This document shows positions 44,514 to 52,194 of a stretch of DNA of 64,000 nt, in pieces. The stretch spans positions 39,612-103,611 of the forward strand of contig CAZKBP010000020.1 in NCBI GenBank assembly GCA_964551015.1. The letters are read 5' to 3'. Position numbers and translations under genes: made by a program. A model generated the notes under the pieces. That model had not been told where the DNA came from. It did not search any database and saw only the letters and a program-made list of their open reading frames with translations. The number at the start of each line of letters is the position of its first letter. The first letter of the stretch is position 1. Origin of the DNA: CAZKBP01 sp964551015. GTDB lineage: Bacteria > Bacteroidota > Bacteroidia > Cytophagales > Microscillaceae.

Positions 44514-46070
44514 TCATTTCATCAATACCAGAACCTCGGGGCGTATCATTTCTTCTTTTCTAGGTCTTTCCTCGATGCGCCAAGCAAAGTTTTTGAGCCT
44601 AGTTTCTGGCCCCTGAATCTCGTGAGGTGGCACCATTACCCCATCTGGTTTGTTTAGATAGGAAATTTGATGTAGCTTGTTACGGTCTTTGAAGCGAATA
44701 TCTATATCACTACATTCTACACGATTCATTCCTACCAAAAGGGTATCTTGTTTTAATACGAAATATATGTTTTGCCCGTTTCCTCGAACCTCAACTTTTT
44801 GTATTTGATTCTTACTAAAGTAAGCCTGCATATTTTTCCCCTTCAGTTGGTTGTAATTCTCGAGGGTATCTTCTGAAATCATAAATGCATTCCGACGCAA
44901 ATCCATCTGCTCGATCCGATTTTCAGAGATTTGTATCTGGATAGAATCAGCGGTAAGTTGACTTCCTTGATTCCACAAAACTGGATCGCGATACAAGTAG
45001 ATGGTCGAGTCAATACGGTTATAAACCAACGAGTCGCAGATTGCCTGAAACTCGGTTTTATAGACCCTTGTGGCCGGATAAGCCGTTAAAATCTTGATGC
45101 TATCTTCGGGGCGACTCAACGAATAAAGCGTATCAGCGGCTAGGTAAAGCGTGTCACCCTTGCTGATGTTGCGCATAAGAGCATTCCCGTATACTTTTGA
45201 CTCGCCCTTCTCTCTAATAAACCAACCAATATCCCCGTCAATAATCACACTATCTTTTTTAGAAAAAAGGCGGACATTTCCTTCGGCGTATCCTTTTCTC
45301 TGTATATTGTCAAAGTATAAAGTATCACCCTCTAAGCTATACTCTGCGTTATCCAGCCGAGTTCTTCCTTTAAAATTAGATACTTCGGTTTCTGTATTAA
45401 AAGTCCCCGACTCGGTATATACTTTTCCGTCATCAGACTCAATCCAAGTTGGGCCTTGAAAATAAGCCAGCTTGGAAACGGTATTATATTTCAAGTCATC
45501 CGTGGTAATTTTTCTACCATCTTTCTTCGTAATCAGCTCTACATCCTGCTTGAAATAAAAAATCTTGCTATTTGTATCATAGGAGCCCGTTTGGCTCTCT
45601 AAGGTCTTTTCAGAGTCTACAATTTTGCCCCCGCTGTAATAATAAGCTACTCCTTCTTGCACATGATAATCTAGCTCCTGAGTGGTCAGACGCATCTCAT
45701 CATCAATCAATACCACATCTCCAATCGCCCGAGCGATCTGGGTGGTACCGTCGTAATACATACTATCGCTGGTGAGCCTCGTGCCGTCTTCTCCTAGCAG
45801 ACGAGCGTGTCCAAACGCATCTACGGCATTTTTATCTTCGTGTAGATAAGCCGAGTCACAGTAAAGGATACTGCCCTTGTGTTTAATGACGACTCTTCTG
45901 ATTAATTTTCTGACATTAGGATTTTGCTGGTCTTTTACCAGTTCTTCCGCCCTTTCTAGTGTAACTTTTTCATCTTCGGGAACCTTCTTTTGACCCCAAA
46001 GAGGTTGTGCATATAAGAAAATCAGACCAAAGGCTAACCAAAAGTAAATTTTATACGCTAAACTTGGCAT
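44514..46070 (-). CDS. OstA-like LPS-export / organic-solvent-tolerance protein
   Basis: A 518-residue exported protein with a signal peptide (FWLAFGLIFLYAQPLWG). The whole mature part is repeated beta-jellyroll LptA/OstA sequence, with units such as LTSDSMYYDGTTQIARAIGDV, LDYHVQEGVAYYYSGGK and LEGDTLYFDNIQRKGYAEGNV. It has no C-terminal LptD barrel, so it resembles an enlarged periplasmic LptA-type bridge for lipopolysaccharide or lipooligosaccharide. It is divergent from tilS. Confidence 0.9.
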   Translation of the reverse strand: MPSLAYKIYFWLAFGLIFLYAQPLWGQKKVPEDEKVTLERAEELVKDQQNPNVRKLIRRVVIKHKGSILYCDSAYLHEDKNAVDAFGHARLLGEDGTRLTSDSMYYDGTTQIARAIGDVVLIDDEMRLTTQELDYHVQEGVAYYYSGGKIVDSEKTLESQTGSYDTNSKIFYFKQDVELITKKDGRKITTDDLKYNTVSKLAYFQGPTWIESDDGKVYTESGTFNTETEVSNFKGRTRLDNAEYSLEGDTLYFDNIQRKGYAEGNVRLFSKKDSVIIDGDIGWFIREKGESKVYGNALMRNISKGDTLYLAADTLYSLSRPEDSIKILTAYPATRVYKTEFQAICDSLVYNRIDSTIYLYRDPVLWNQGSQLTADSIQIQISENRIEQMDLRRNAFMISEDTLENYNQLKGKNMQAYFSKNQIQKVEVRGNGQNIYFVLKQDTLLVGMNRVECSDIDIRFKDRNKLHQISYLNKPDGVMVPPHEIQGPETRLKNFAWRIEERPRKEEMIRPEVLVLMK

Positions 46071-46201
46071 ATAAACTCGTAGGGTTTAAAATACAGTTCA
46101 ATATTCATGTATAAGGACAACTTTTGGAAAAACTTGGTTGCAATGCTAAAGTTTTTTAACATCATTTAACGCAAAAATACGCAGAAAAAACTTGTGAAGC
46201 T

Positions 46202-47554
46202 ATGCTTTCTCACTTTAAAAACTACATCGATGCGCAAAACCTGTGTTGTTCAGCAGATCGGCTCTTGCTGGCCGTCAGCGGTGGAGTGGATTCTGTGGTG
46301 ATGGCACATCTTTTTTACCAAGCGGGTTATTCCATCGAGATTGCCCACTGTAATTTTGCGCTCAGAGGAGAAGCCTCAGACGGTGATGAGGCACTGGTAA
46401 AAAAGCTAGCCTCAGCTTGGGGAGCCACTTTTCATAGTAAGAGATTTGATACCTTAGCTTACGCACAACAACATCAGCTTTCTGTGCAAATGGCAGCTCG
46501 TGAACTGCGCTACGAATGGTTTGAGGAAGTCAGAAAAGCTAAAAAGCTAGCTTATATCGCCACGGCACATCACCTCAATGACCAAGTAGAAACGGTATTA
46601 TTCAACTGGGTGAAAGGCACAGGTATCGCGGGACTGCGTGGCATGCCCACTAAAAATGGCCTAGTGATTCGTCCGCTTCTCTTTGCCACCCGTGAAGAAA
46701 TAGAGGCGTATGCCCTTGCGCAAGAGCTGGTGTGGCGAGAGGACAGTTCTAACGCGGAAGATAAATATCGTCGTAACTTCCTAAGGAATCAAATTATTCC
46801 TCTTCTCAAACAAATCAACCCAAATCTAGAGCAGACTCTGGCTCAGAATATAGAAAAAGTGCACGCAGTAGAGACGGTTTTCAACCAAAAAGTGGCTCGG
46901 CTGAGAGCAGAAACCATCAGAGAAACCGAGGCGGCCGCTTTTCTTCAGCTAAATTATTTTGAGGTAGAACAAGAGCCGGTTATTTTGTTATATAGTATTC
47001 TGCAAACATATGGTTTTAATTACATCCAAGCGCAAGAGATTTGGAAGGCTAGAGATGCCTTGTCAGGTAAGCAATTTGAGAGTCAGGATTATTCATTGGT
47101 CAAGGATCGCGGGCAACTCGTCATCACCAAGCAGGCTTTGCCAAAACAGAAAACACGCTTGATAGAAGCCTCACAAGGACATGTAGAATATCCTTTCTTT
47201 GACCTGAAATGCACACAAATTGAGATTCAAGCAGATTTTCAATGGCAGAAAGATCAGAACATGGCTTTTTTGGATTTCGAGAAATTGCAATTTCCCTTGG
47301 AGCTTCGTGCCTGGCAAGCGGGAGATGTATTTTATCCCTTGGGTTTGGGGCATCGTAAAAAAGTGAGTGACCTGTTGATTGATCTAAAAATACCGCTCAG
47401 TTTGAAAGAGCAGGTCGCTGTGCTCTGTTCGGCTGGAGAAATTATCTGGGTAGTGGGTTACCGCTTAGATGATCGCTTTAAAATCACCAAGGAGACGAAG
47501 CAGGTCTGGGTGCTGGAAAAAATCCCCAAGGCTACGGGAACAAACTTGGCGTAA
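46202..47554 (+). CDS. tilS: tRNA(Ile)-lysidine synthase
   Basis: A 450-residue N-type ATP pyrophosphatase that converts C34 of tRNA-Ile(CAU) to lysidine, so that AUA is read. The PP-loop is AVSGGVDS (26-31), followed by HCNFALRGEAS, ATAHHLNDQVETVLFNWVKGTGIAGLRGM, and DSSNAEDKYRRNFLRNQIIPLL. The C-terminal TilS substrate-binding domain (RAWQAGDVFYPLGLGHRKKVSDLLID) is complete. It is divergent from the OstA gene and followed by a cyclic-nucleotide-binding-like gene 46 bp on. Confidence 0.96.
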   Translation: MLSHFKNYIDAQNLCCSADRLLLAVSGGVDSVVMAHLFYQAGYSIEIAHCNFALRGEASDGDEALVKKLASAWGATFHSKRFDTLAYAQQHQLSVQMAARELRYEWFEEVRKAKKLAYIATAHHLNDQVETVLFNWVKGTGIAGLRGMPTKNGLVIRPLLFATREEIEAYALAQELVWREDSSNAEDKYRRNFLRNQIIPLLKQINPNLEQTLAQNIEKVHAVETVFNQKVARLRAETIRETEAAAFLQLNYFEVEQEPVILLYSILQTYGFNYIQAQEIWKARDALSGKQFESQDYSLVKDRGQLVITKQALPKQKTRLIEASQGHVEYPFFDLKCTQIEIQADFQWQKDQNMAFLDFEKLQFPLELRAWQAGDVFYPLGLGHRKKVSDLLIDLKIPLSLKEQVAVLCSAGEIIWVVGYRLDDRFKITKETKQVWVLEKIPKATGTNLA

Positions 47555-47600
47555 AAAGATTTCTTGTTTTGGATTAATTTTCGCTCTAATATTTTTCATC

Positions 47601-48134
47601 ATGATGAATCCTTTCAAGCGTACTTATACTCCGTACGAATTAAAATATTTTGATTTTTTGGCTAAAAATAAGCTATTCGAGCGACTCAATAAGAAAGAGA
47701 TGCTCCCATTTTTGCCTTATCTACATTTGCGTAAGTACCCTAAAAATGAGGCTATTTTTTTCAGAAATGACCCTAGTCAAGCACTGTATCTCATCAAAAA
47801 AGGGCAAGTCGCTTTGGAAATGGATATTAAGGATCATTTCGAGACCATCGTAGTGGTGGAAGACCACGTAGCCCTAGGGCATAATGCCCTGCTTAATAAT
47901 TCACGTCGTCTTTACAACGCCATCGTGCGCTCTGATTCTGCGCTTATTTACGTCATCCCACAGGTCAATATTCAGAGCATCTTCGATAGGCACGCGATTA
48001 TCAAGGCCAAGATGCTAGAATCCTTGGCAGAGATTATCAATGAGAATTTTGGCATCCTCTTTAGTTCTTACAAAGACACCCACGGTTTTTTTGATCTCGA
48101 GGAGGTATTCCGAGAAGTGCAGCACGGCTGTTAG
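47601..48134 (+). CDS. Cyclic-nucleotide-binding-like (cNMP) domain protein
   Basis: A 177-residue protein, counted from the ATG at 47601 (MMNPFKRTYTPYELKYFDFL); the frame is open further upstream but overlaps tilS. It is one Crp-type sensor domain (LRKYPKNEAIFFRNDPSQALYLIKKGQVALEM) with no helix-turn-helix. In the phosphate-binding cassette the usual Gly-Glu is GH (LGHNALLNNSRR), so binding of a cyclic nucleotide is uncertain. It is probably a stand-alone regulatory or partner protein. Confidence 0.75.
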   Translation: MMNPFKRTYTPYELKYFDFLAKNKLFERLNKKEMLPFLPYLHLRKYPKNEAIFFRNDPSQALYLIKKGQVALEMDIKDHFETIVVVEDHVALGHNALLNNSRRLYNAIVRSDSALIYVIPQVNIQSIFDRHAIIKAKMLESLAEIINENFGILFSSYKDTHGFFDLEEVFREVQHGC

Positions 48135-48280
48135 TGAGTTTTTGGTTTGTATCTGGAGAAAAATTATCAGGAAAAAATTAAATTTGAGCAATTAGACCGC
48201 AGCCGACGGTCAAAAGCTGCTATGATGACAGAACTTTAACTGAAAACCCGCCGTTTTGTGTTTTATAAAACATCTCACTT

Positions 48281-48892
48281 ATGCGCATTGTCTATCCTAT
48301 TCTCTTGATTGTACTCACGGTTTTGGTAGTAGTATTGGGTTGGTTTAGCCTCCAAGGTGGCTTTCCTAGCATTGGAGCCGAACGCAAGGTTGTTACCAAT
48401 CACAACGTAGTATTAGAGAAGATTGAAAAAATGGGGAAGCTTCAGTTGGTTAAGTACAAATTCCGAGATGTTTTGGAGCATAATATTGAATACGATTGGT
48501 GGCCTGACTCCAAAGCCGTGCTTATCATCAGTGGGGAGGCCGTGGGTTGTATCGATTTGGAGAAAGTCAGATCACAAGATATTCAAGGCCAAGGAGATAC
48601 AGTTTTTGTAAGATTGCCCGAACCAGAACTTTGTGATTACAAAATCAATCACGGGGAATCTCGCATCTACGATACTAAATCTTACTCGATGGATGAAACC
48701 AAGTTAATCGGGCAGGCTTTCCGCGAGGCCGAAAAGCAAATCAGACGCACCGCTCTAGAATCCAACATTTTAGCGCAAGCCAAAATCAACGGGGAACAGG
48801 TACTACGCCCTATGCTCGAGCAAATTTCCCAGAAAAGAGTGATCTTTACTTATTCTCTCAATGAAAAAGATGTCGATCTAAAAAAGAAATAA
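48281..48892 (+). CDS. DUF4230 membrane-anchored protein
   Basis: A 203-residue protein with one N-terminal membrane helix (YPILLIVLTVLVVVLGWF) and a DUF4230 domain outside (LEKIEKMGKLQLVKYKFRDVLEHNIEYDW, ISGEAVGCIDLEKV). Function is unknown; homologues are widespread in Bacteroidota and Firmicutes. It is convergent with the lipocalin-like gene, 8 bp apart. Confidence 0.85.
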   Translation: MRIVYPILLIVLTVLVVVLGWFSLQGGFPSIGAERKVVTNHNVVLEKIEKMGKLQLVKYKFRDVLEHNIEYDWWPDSKAVLIISGEAVGCIDLEKVRSQDIQGQGDTVFVRLPEPELCDYKINHGESRIYDTKSYSMDETKLIGQAFREAEKQIRRTALESNILAQAKINGEQVLRPMLEQISQKRVIFTYSLNEKDVDLKKK

Positions 48893-48900
48893 ATTAAGCT

Positions 48901-49350
48901 CTATTCCAGCTTCTTAAAAGTCATCTTGCCCTCTGCCGTTCCACTAATCATAGGAGACAAAACCAATTGATCTTCGGCCAAGGATAAGACTTTGGCCTTT
49001 CTTCTTTTGTATTGATTTTCGGTTTTGATCAAAAGCACATCTCCATTCAGCTCCCATTCCGCCTGAATGATATATAATTGCTTTTTCTGATTCGAATATT
49101 CATGGTAGGACATCGTTCCATCTTCTCGAAACTCATAAACGGTACTATCTAATACTGTCTTGACCATGTGCTCAAATAATTGTTGCTGGTCAGCGGCCAT
49201 TTCCTGAAAGCTAGGAGATGTTCTGATATTATCAAATGTATTAAATTCTATTAATTTCCATCTCTGCGCCAAATCCTCTTGGGAAAATTCTTGGCCCTGA
49301 AGTTCAACGCTGAACCATATAAGTAAAAAACAAACACTGATATTTTTCAT
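48901..49350 (-). CDS. Secreted lipocalin-like protein
   Basis: A 149-residue exported protein with a short signal peptide (ISVCFLLIWFSVELQG). The mature part begins with a WKLIEF segment like lipocalin-type beta-barrels and alternates hydrophobic and polar residues through YEFREDGTMSYHEY, ELNGDVLLIKTE and KAKVLSLAEDQLVL. It resembles the small lipocalin-like/DUF4923-type proteins of the phylum, with no known ligand. It lies 5 bp downstream of the SDR gene and may be co-transcribed. Confidence 0.65.
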   Translation of the reverse strand: MKNISVCFLLIWFSVELQGQEFSQEDLAQRWKLIEFNTFDNIRTSPSFQEMAADQQQLFEHMVKTVLDSTVYEFREDGTMSYHEYSNQKKQLYIIQAEWELNGDVLLIKTENQYKRRKAKVLSLAEDQLVLSPMISGTAEGKMTFKKLE

Positions 49351-49355
49351 AAGAT

Positions 49356-50150
49356 TTACAGGCTTTTCGTTCTTCCTCCGTCTACTGTCAAATTAATGCC
49401 CGTGATATAGGCCGCGGCGGGACTTGCCAGAAAGGCTACGGCGGCTCCTTGTTCTTCGGGCTGACCAAAGCGTCCAGCGGGTACAGAATTCATAAAACTT
49501 TTTTCTATCTCTTCTAGGGATTTTCCAGATTTAATGGCACGACTTTCCATCAAAGAGTCTAGTCGAGCCGTTTTGGTGAATCCTGGCAATAAATTATTGA
49601 CCGTAATCCCAAAAGGAGCCAACTCTACAGATAAGGTTTTGGCCCAGCTTGCTACCGCCCAGCGTGTGGTATTAGAAACCCCCAAGCCCTCGATGGGTTC
49701 TTTCACGGAAGTAGAAATAATGTTGATAATACGTCCGTACTGGGCTTGTTTCATCAGGGGGACCAAAGTCTGCACCAATAGATGATTCACTAGCAAATGC
49801 ATTTCATAAGCTTGGCGAAACTCATCTGTATCCGCGTCAAAGATAGGGCCTCCGGCGGGGCCGCCCGTGTTATTGACTAAAATATGTGCTTCTTGTAAGC
49901 TATGAGCTTGACAATATTGAACTACTTTTTCTTTTACTTGCTGAGGATTCGAGAAATCAACCACGATATAGTCGTGGGTTTGCCCTTTGGAAGTATCCAG
50001 CACTTCTTGAACGGTTTTGAGGCGTGGTTCATTACGGGCAATTAAGGTTATATTAGCTCCTAACAGGGCTATCTCTTCGGCTACTGCCTTGCCGATTCCC
50101 TGACTGCTTCCACAAATGAAAGCCTTTTTATGGCTTAAATCCAAATTCAT
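49356..50150 (-). CDS. SDR-family protein with non-canonical active site
   Basis: A 264-residue protein of the BKR-like SDR group. The cofactor motif is GSSQGIG (14-20), NNTGG is at 93-97 and the C-terminus reads TGINLTVDGG. The catalytic Ser fits S146, but the Tyr and Lys positions hold S159 and R163 (GVSNTTRWAV), as in a known SDR subgroup that lacks the catalytic tetrad. It lies 54 bp after an acyl-CoA reductase gene, which hints at fatty aldehyde or alcohol metabolism. Confidence 0.85.
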   Translation of the reverse strand: MNLDLSHKKAFICGSSQGIGKAVAEEIALLGANITLIARNEPRLKTVQEVLDTSKGQTHDYIVVDFSNPQQVKEKVVQYCQAHSLQEAHILVNNTGGPAGGPIFDADTDEFRQAYEMHLLVNHLLVQTLVPLMKQAQYGRIINIISTSVKEPIEGLGVSNTTRWAVASWAKTLSVELAPFGITVNNLLPGFTKTARLDSLMESRAIKSGKSLEEIEKSFMNSVPAGRFGQPEEQGAAVAFLASPAAAYITGINLTVDGGRTKSL

Positions 50151-50204
50151 AAGACTGTGTCGTTTAGGTATTTTGGTGATATTTTTGTCTCTTCAAGTAC
50201 ACAT

Positions 50205-51224
50205 TTATAAAGTCAGGAGGAATTTCATCGTGTCTATCCCATCGGCGTAGTCCCAGAGTTCAGGCTCTTGTGTTTTTCCAAAAGGTACGCTACTGGGAAA
50301 CCAACCTGCTCGCGAAGCAAGAACCTGAATTTCTTGTTGATGCTCATTGATTTTGGCTTCTAGGTCTTCCAGGCTATGGTAAGTTTCATAGTGAATCGTA
50401 GCCACAGGCGAAGCCAGCCTCAAGTCTTCTTTCAGCAACACGAAGCCGTTATCTAGATAGGGGGTTTGGTTAATGGTGTACACGGCTCGGTTATAATCAT
50501 AGTTATTGGCGTATTTGTTATGCTGAGATAGCTCACTCCATTCTTCCAAGACCGCTAAAAAATCGCTAAAATCATAATTCTCAGGCACAAATAATTTGGA
50601 AACATTCCGACAGCCCAATCCGAAGTAAAGAAAGATGTCCTGAGCCAGTTTCTGAAAATCTTCGGTGGCTTCCTCGCCACTAATGATGGCACAGGAGTTA
50701 CGATTTTTGCGGATTAGGTTAGGTTTTTTAGAAAAATAGTACTCAAAGTAGCGAGAAGAGTTATTGCTACCCGTGGCGATGTACGCTTCGGCGTCTTTCA
50801 ATAAAGGAACAAACTGGATTTTTGGCGCAAATTGTGGCTCTATTTCCGTAAGTATCTCTGCTACTGCCTCCATCAGCACCGTATCTTGTTTACTGAGCTT
50901 TGCCAGCAAAGTGTGTCCACTGATCAATACACAAAGAAAATCGTGAAAGCCCACCAGAGGAATGTTGCCTGCCATCACTACGCCTACTTTCTTAGGTTCT
51001 TTCACGGGTAAAGGATGATCTTGATAAGCTTGAAGCCACTGACGAAGATGGGACTCATTCAAAAACTTAGTCAGCGCGGCCAGAGAAGACTCTATATAAT
51101 CTCTTGTAAACCAACGATTCTGTACTTCTGCTTGGCGAATGGCTCTTTGAAACTGCTCATCTCGATGGGCGCTCAGCCTTTCCTTCAATTGTACTATAGC
51201 TTTAATTTTTTGCTCTAAATTCAT
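50205..51224 (-). CDS. Acyl-CoA reductase (LuxC family)
   Basis: A 339-residue aldehyde-dehydrogenase-like reductase that makes a fatty aldehyde from acyl-CoA with NAD(P)H. The family has an active-site Cys, here C205 in FGLGCRNVSKLFVP. Nucleotide-binding and substrate-binding segments are GVVMAGNIPLVGFHDFL and CAIISGEEATEDF. It is divergent from a ferredoxin gene (130 bp between starts), an arrangement that recurs in Bacteroidota, and followed by the atypical SDR. Confidence 0.92.
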   Translation of the reverse strand: MNLEQKIKAIVQLKERLSAHRDEQFQRAIRQAEVQNRWFTRDYIESSLAALTKFLNESHLRQWLQAYQDHPLPVKEPKKVGVVMAGNIPLVGFHDFLCVLISGHTLLAKLSKQDTVLMEAVAEILTEIEPQFAPKIQFVPLLKDAEAYIATGSNNSSRYFEYYFSKKPNLIRKNRNSCAIISGEEATEDFQKLAQDIFLYFGLGCRNVSKLFVPENYDFSDFLAVLEEWSELSQHNKYANNYDYNRAVYTINQTPYLDNGFVLLKEDLRLASPVATIHYETYHSLEDLEAKINEHQQEIQVLASRAGWFPSSVPFGKTQEPELWDYADGIDTMKFLLTL

Positions 51225-51340
51225 AATCGCGTAGAAGCTCGGGTCGAATGTCTTTTTTTACTATTCAGATAAGAACATTCTGGTTTTTATTTTTGTTGAT
51301 GATGCGATAGCGAATATATCCATTATTTTTACAAACAGAA

Positions 51341-51346
51341 AGGAGG
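51341..51346 (+). promoter_or_regulatory. Strong Shine-Dalgarno of the ferredoxin gene
   Basis: AGGAGG lies 8 nt before the ATG at 51355 and decides that start over an upstream in-frame TTG. A full SD is rare in Bacteroidota. Confidence 0.8.
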
Positions 51347-51354
51347 TTTTGAAG

Positions 51355-51702
51355 ATGGCGATTATGATTACAGATGAGTGCATCAACTGCGGAGCCTGCG
51401 AGCCAGAGTGCCCGAATACCGCGATTTATGAAGGTGGAGTAGAGTGGAAATGGAGCGACGGCACAGAACTGACCGAGATAGAAATGGAAGATGATAGTGT
51501 GATCTCTGCCGACACTCCCATGGAGCCAGTTTCCGATGAATTTTACTACATCGTTTCAGATAAATGTACCGAATGCATGGGCTTCCACGAAGAGCCACAA
51601 TGTGCCGCCGTGTGTCCAGTAGACTGCTGTGTAGACGATCCTGACTACCGCGAGAGTGAAGAAGATCTACTAGCCAAGAAGGCTTGGATGCACGATAGTT
51701 AG
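51355..51702 (+). CDS. 2[4Fe-4S] ferredoxin
   Basis: A 115-residue ferredoxin. The first cluster motif is CINCGACEPECP, and the second is CTECMGFHEEPQCAAVCP, in which the spacing between the second and third Cys is enlarged by an insert, as in the YfhL-like/Azotobacter-type ferredoxins. It is a soluble electron carrier, probably for a reductase. The adjacent acyl-CoA reductase, which is NAD(P)H-dependent in the known cases, may be functionally linked, but that is inference from position. Confidence 0.93.
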   Translation: MAIMITDECINCGACEPECPNTAIYEGGVEWKWSDGTELTEIEMEDDSVISADTPMEPVSDEFYYIVSDKCTECMGFHEEPQCAAVCPVDCCVDDPDYRESEEDLLAKKAWMHDS

Positions 51703-51849
51703 GAATGAGTTCTGAGCAATCCACTTTCAGGTGAAGGCTAGAAAGTCTAAAGATATCAAGCTAGTATTCGTCTGAATGTGACTCTTAAATCTTGGATATT
51801 TTTTAACTGATCCAAACAGTGTCAAAAGCCTCATTTTTCTTTGAAAATA

Positions 51850-51881
51850 TTTGCAAATAATGGGATTTTAAACCATCTTTG
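51850..51881 (+). promoter_or_regulatory. Promoter of the tRNA-Glu pair
   Basis: A TTTG (51850-51853) and CATCTTTG (51874-51881) stand 20 bp apart, the spacing of the Bacteroidota -33/-7 promoter; only the first -7 base departs from consensus. The first tRNA starts 26 bp after it. Confidence 0.55.
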
Positions 51882-51907
51882 CACTCCATTTAGCGCAGAT
51901 ATGCGTT

Positions 51908-51979
51908 GGTCCGTTCGTCTAGGGGTTAGGACGCAAGGTTTTCATCCTTGAAACAGGGGTTCGATTCCCCTACGGACTG
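51908..51979 (+). tRNA. tRNA-Glu (TTC)
   Basis: A 72-nt cloverleaf. The acceptor arms are GGTCCGT and ACGGACT (with a G-T first pair), the anticodon stem is CAAGG/CCTTG around the loop TTTTCAT with anticodon TTC, and the T arm is AGGGG-TTCGATT-CCCCT. The CCA end is not encoded. Confidence 0.95.
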
Positions 51980-52008
51980 CTCATTCATTATCAAGTACAT
52001 CTCAAGAT

Positions 52009-52080
52009 GGTCCGTTCGTCTAGGGGTTAGGACGCAAGGTTTTCATCCTTGAAACAGGGGTTCGATTCCCCTACGGACTG
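52009..52080 (+). tRNA. tRNA-Glu (TTC), second copy
   Basis: Identical in sequence to the gene at 51908-51979, 29 bp downstream. Both are probably transcribed together and end at the terminator directly after. Confidence 0.95.
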
Positions 52081-52092
52081 CTCAGTAACACC

Positions 52093-52123
52093 AAAGCAGA
52101 AACGCTATGTTTCTGCTTTTTTT
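52093..52123 (+). terminator. Intrinsic terminator of the tRNA-Glu pair
   Basis: An 11-bp perfect stem AAAGCAGAAAC / GTTTCTGCTTT with a 5-nt loop, followed by more T, 13 bp after the second tRNA. Confidence 0.9.
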
Positions 52124-52194
52124 ATTATTCAAAGGCCACCAAGCGGATCGCGGCTAATTATCTCATAAAAAGCTCAAGGCTGACCATTGCTCAC

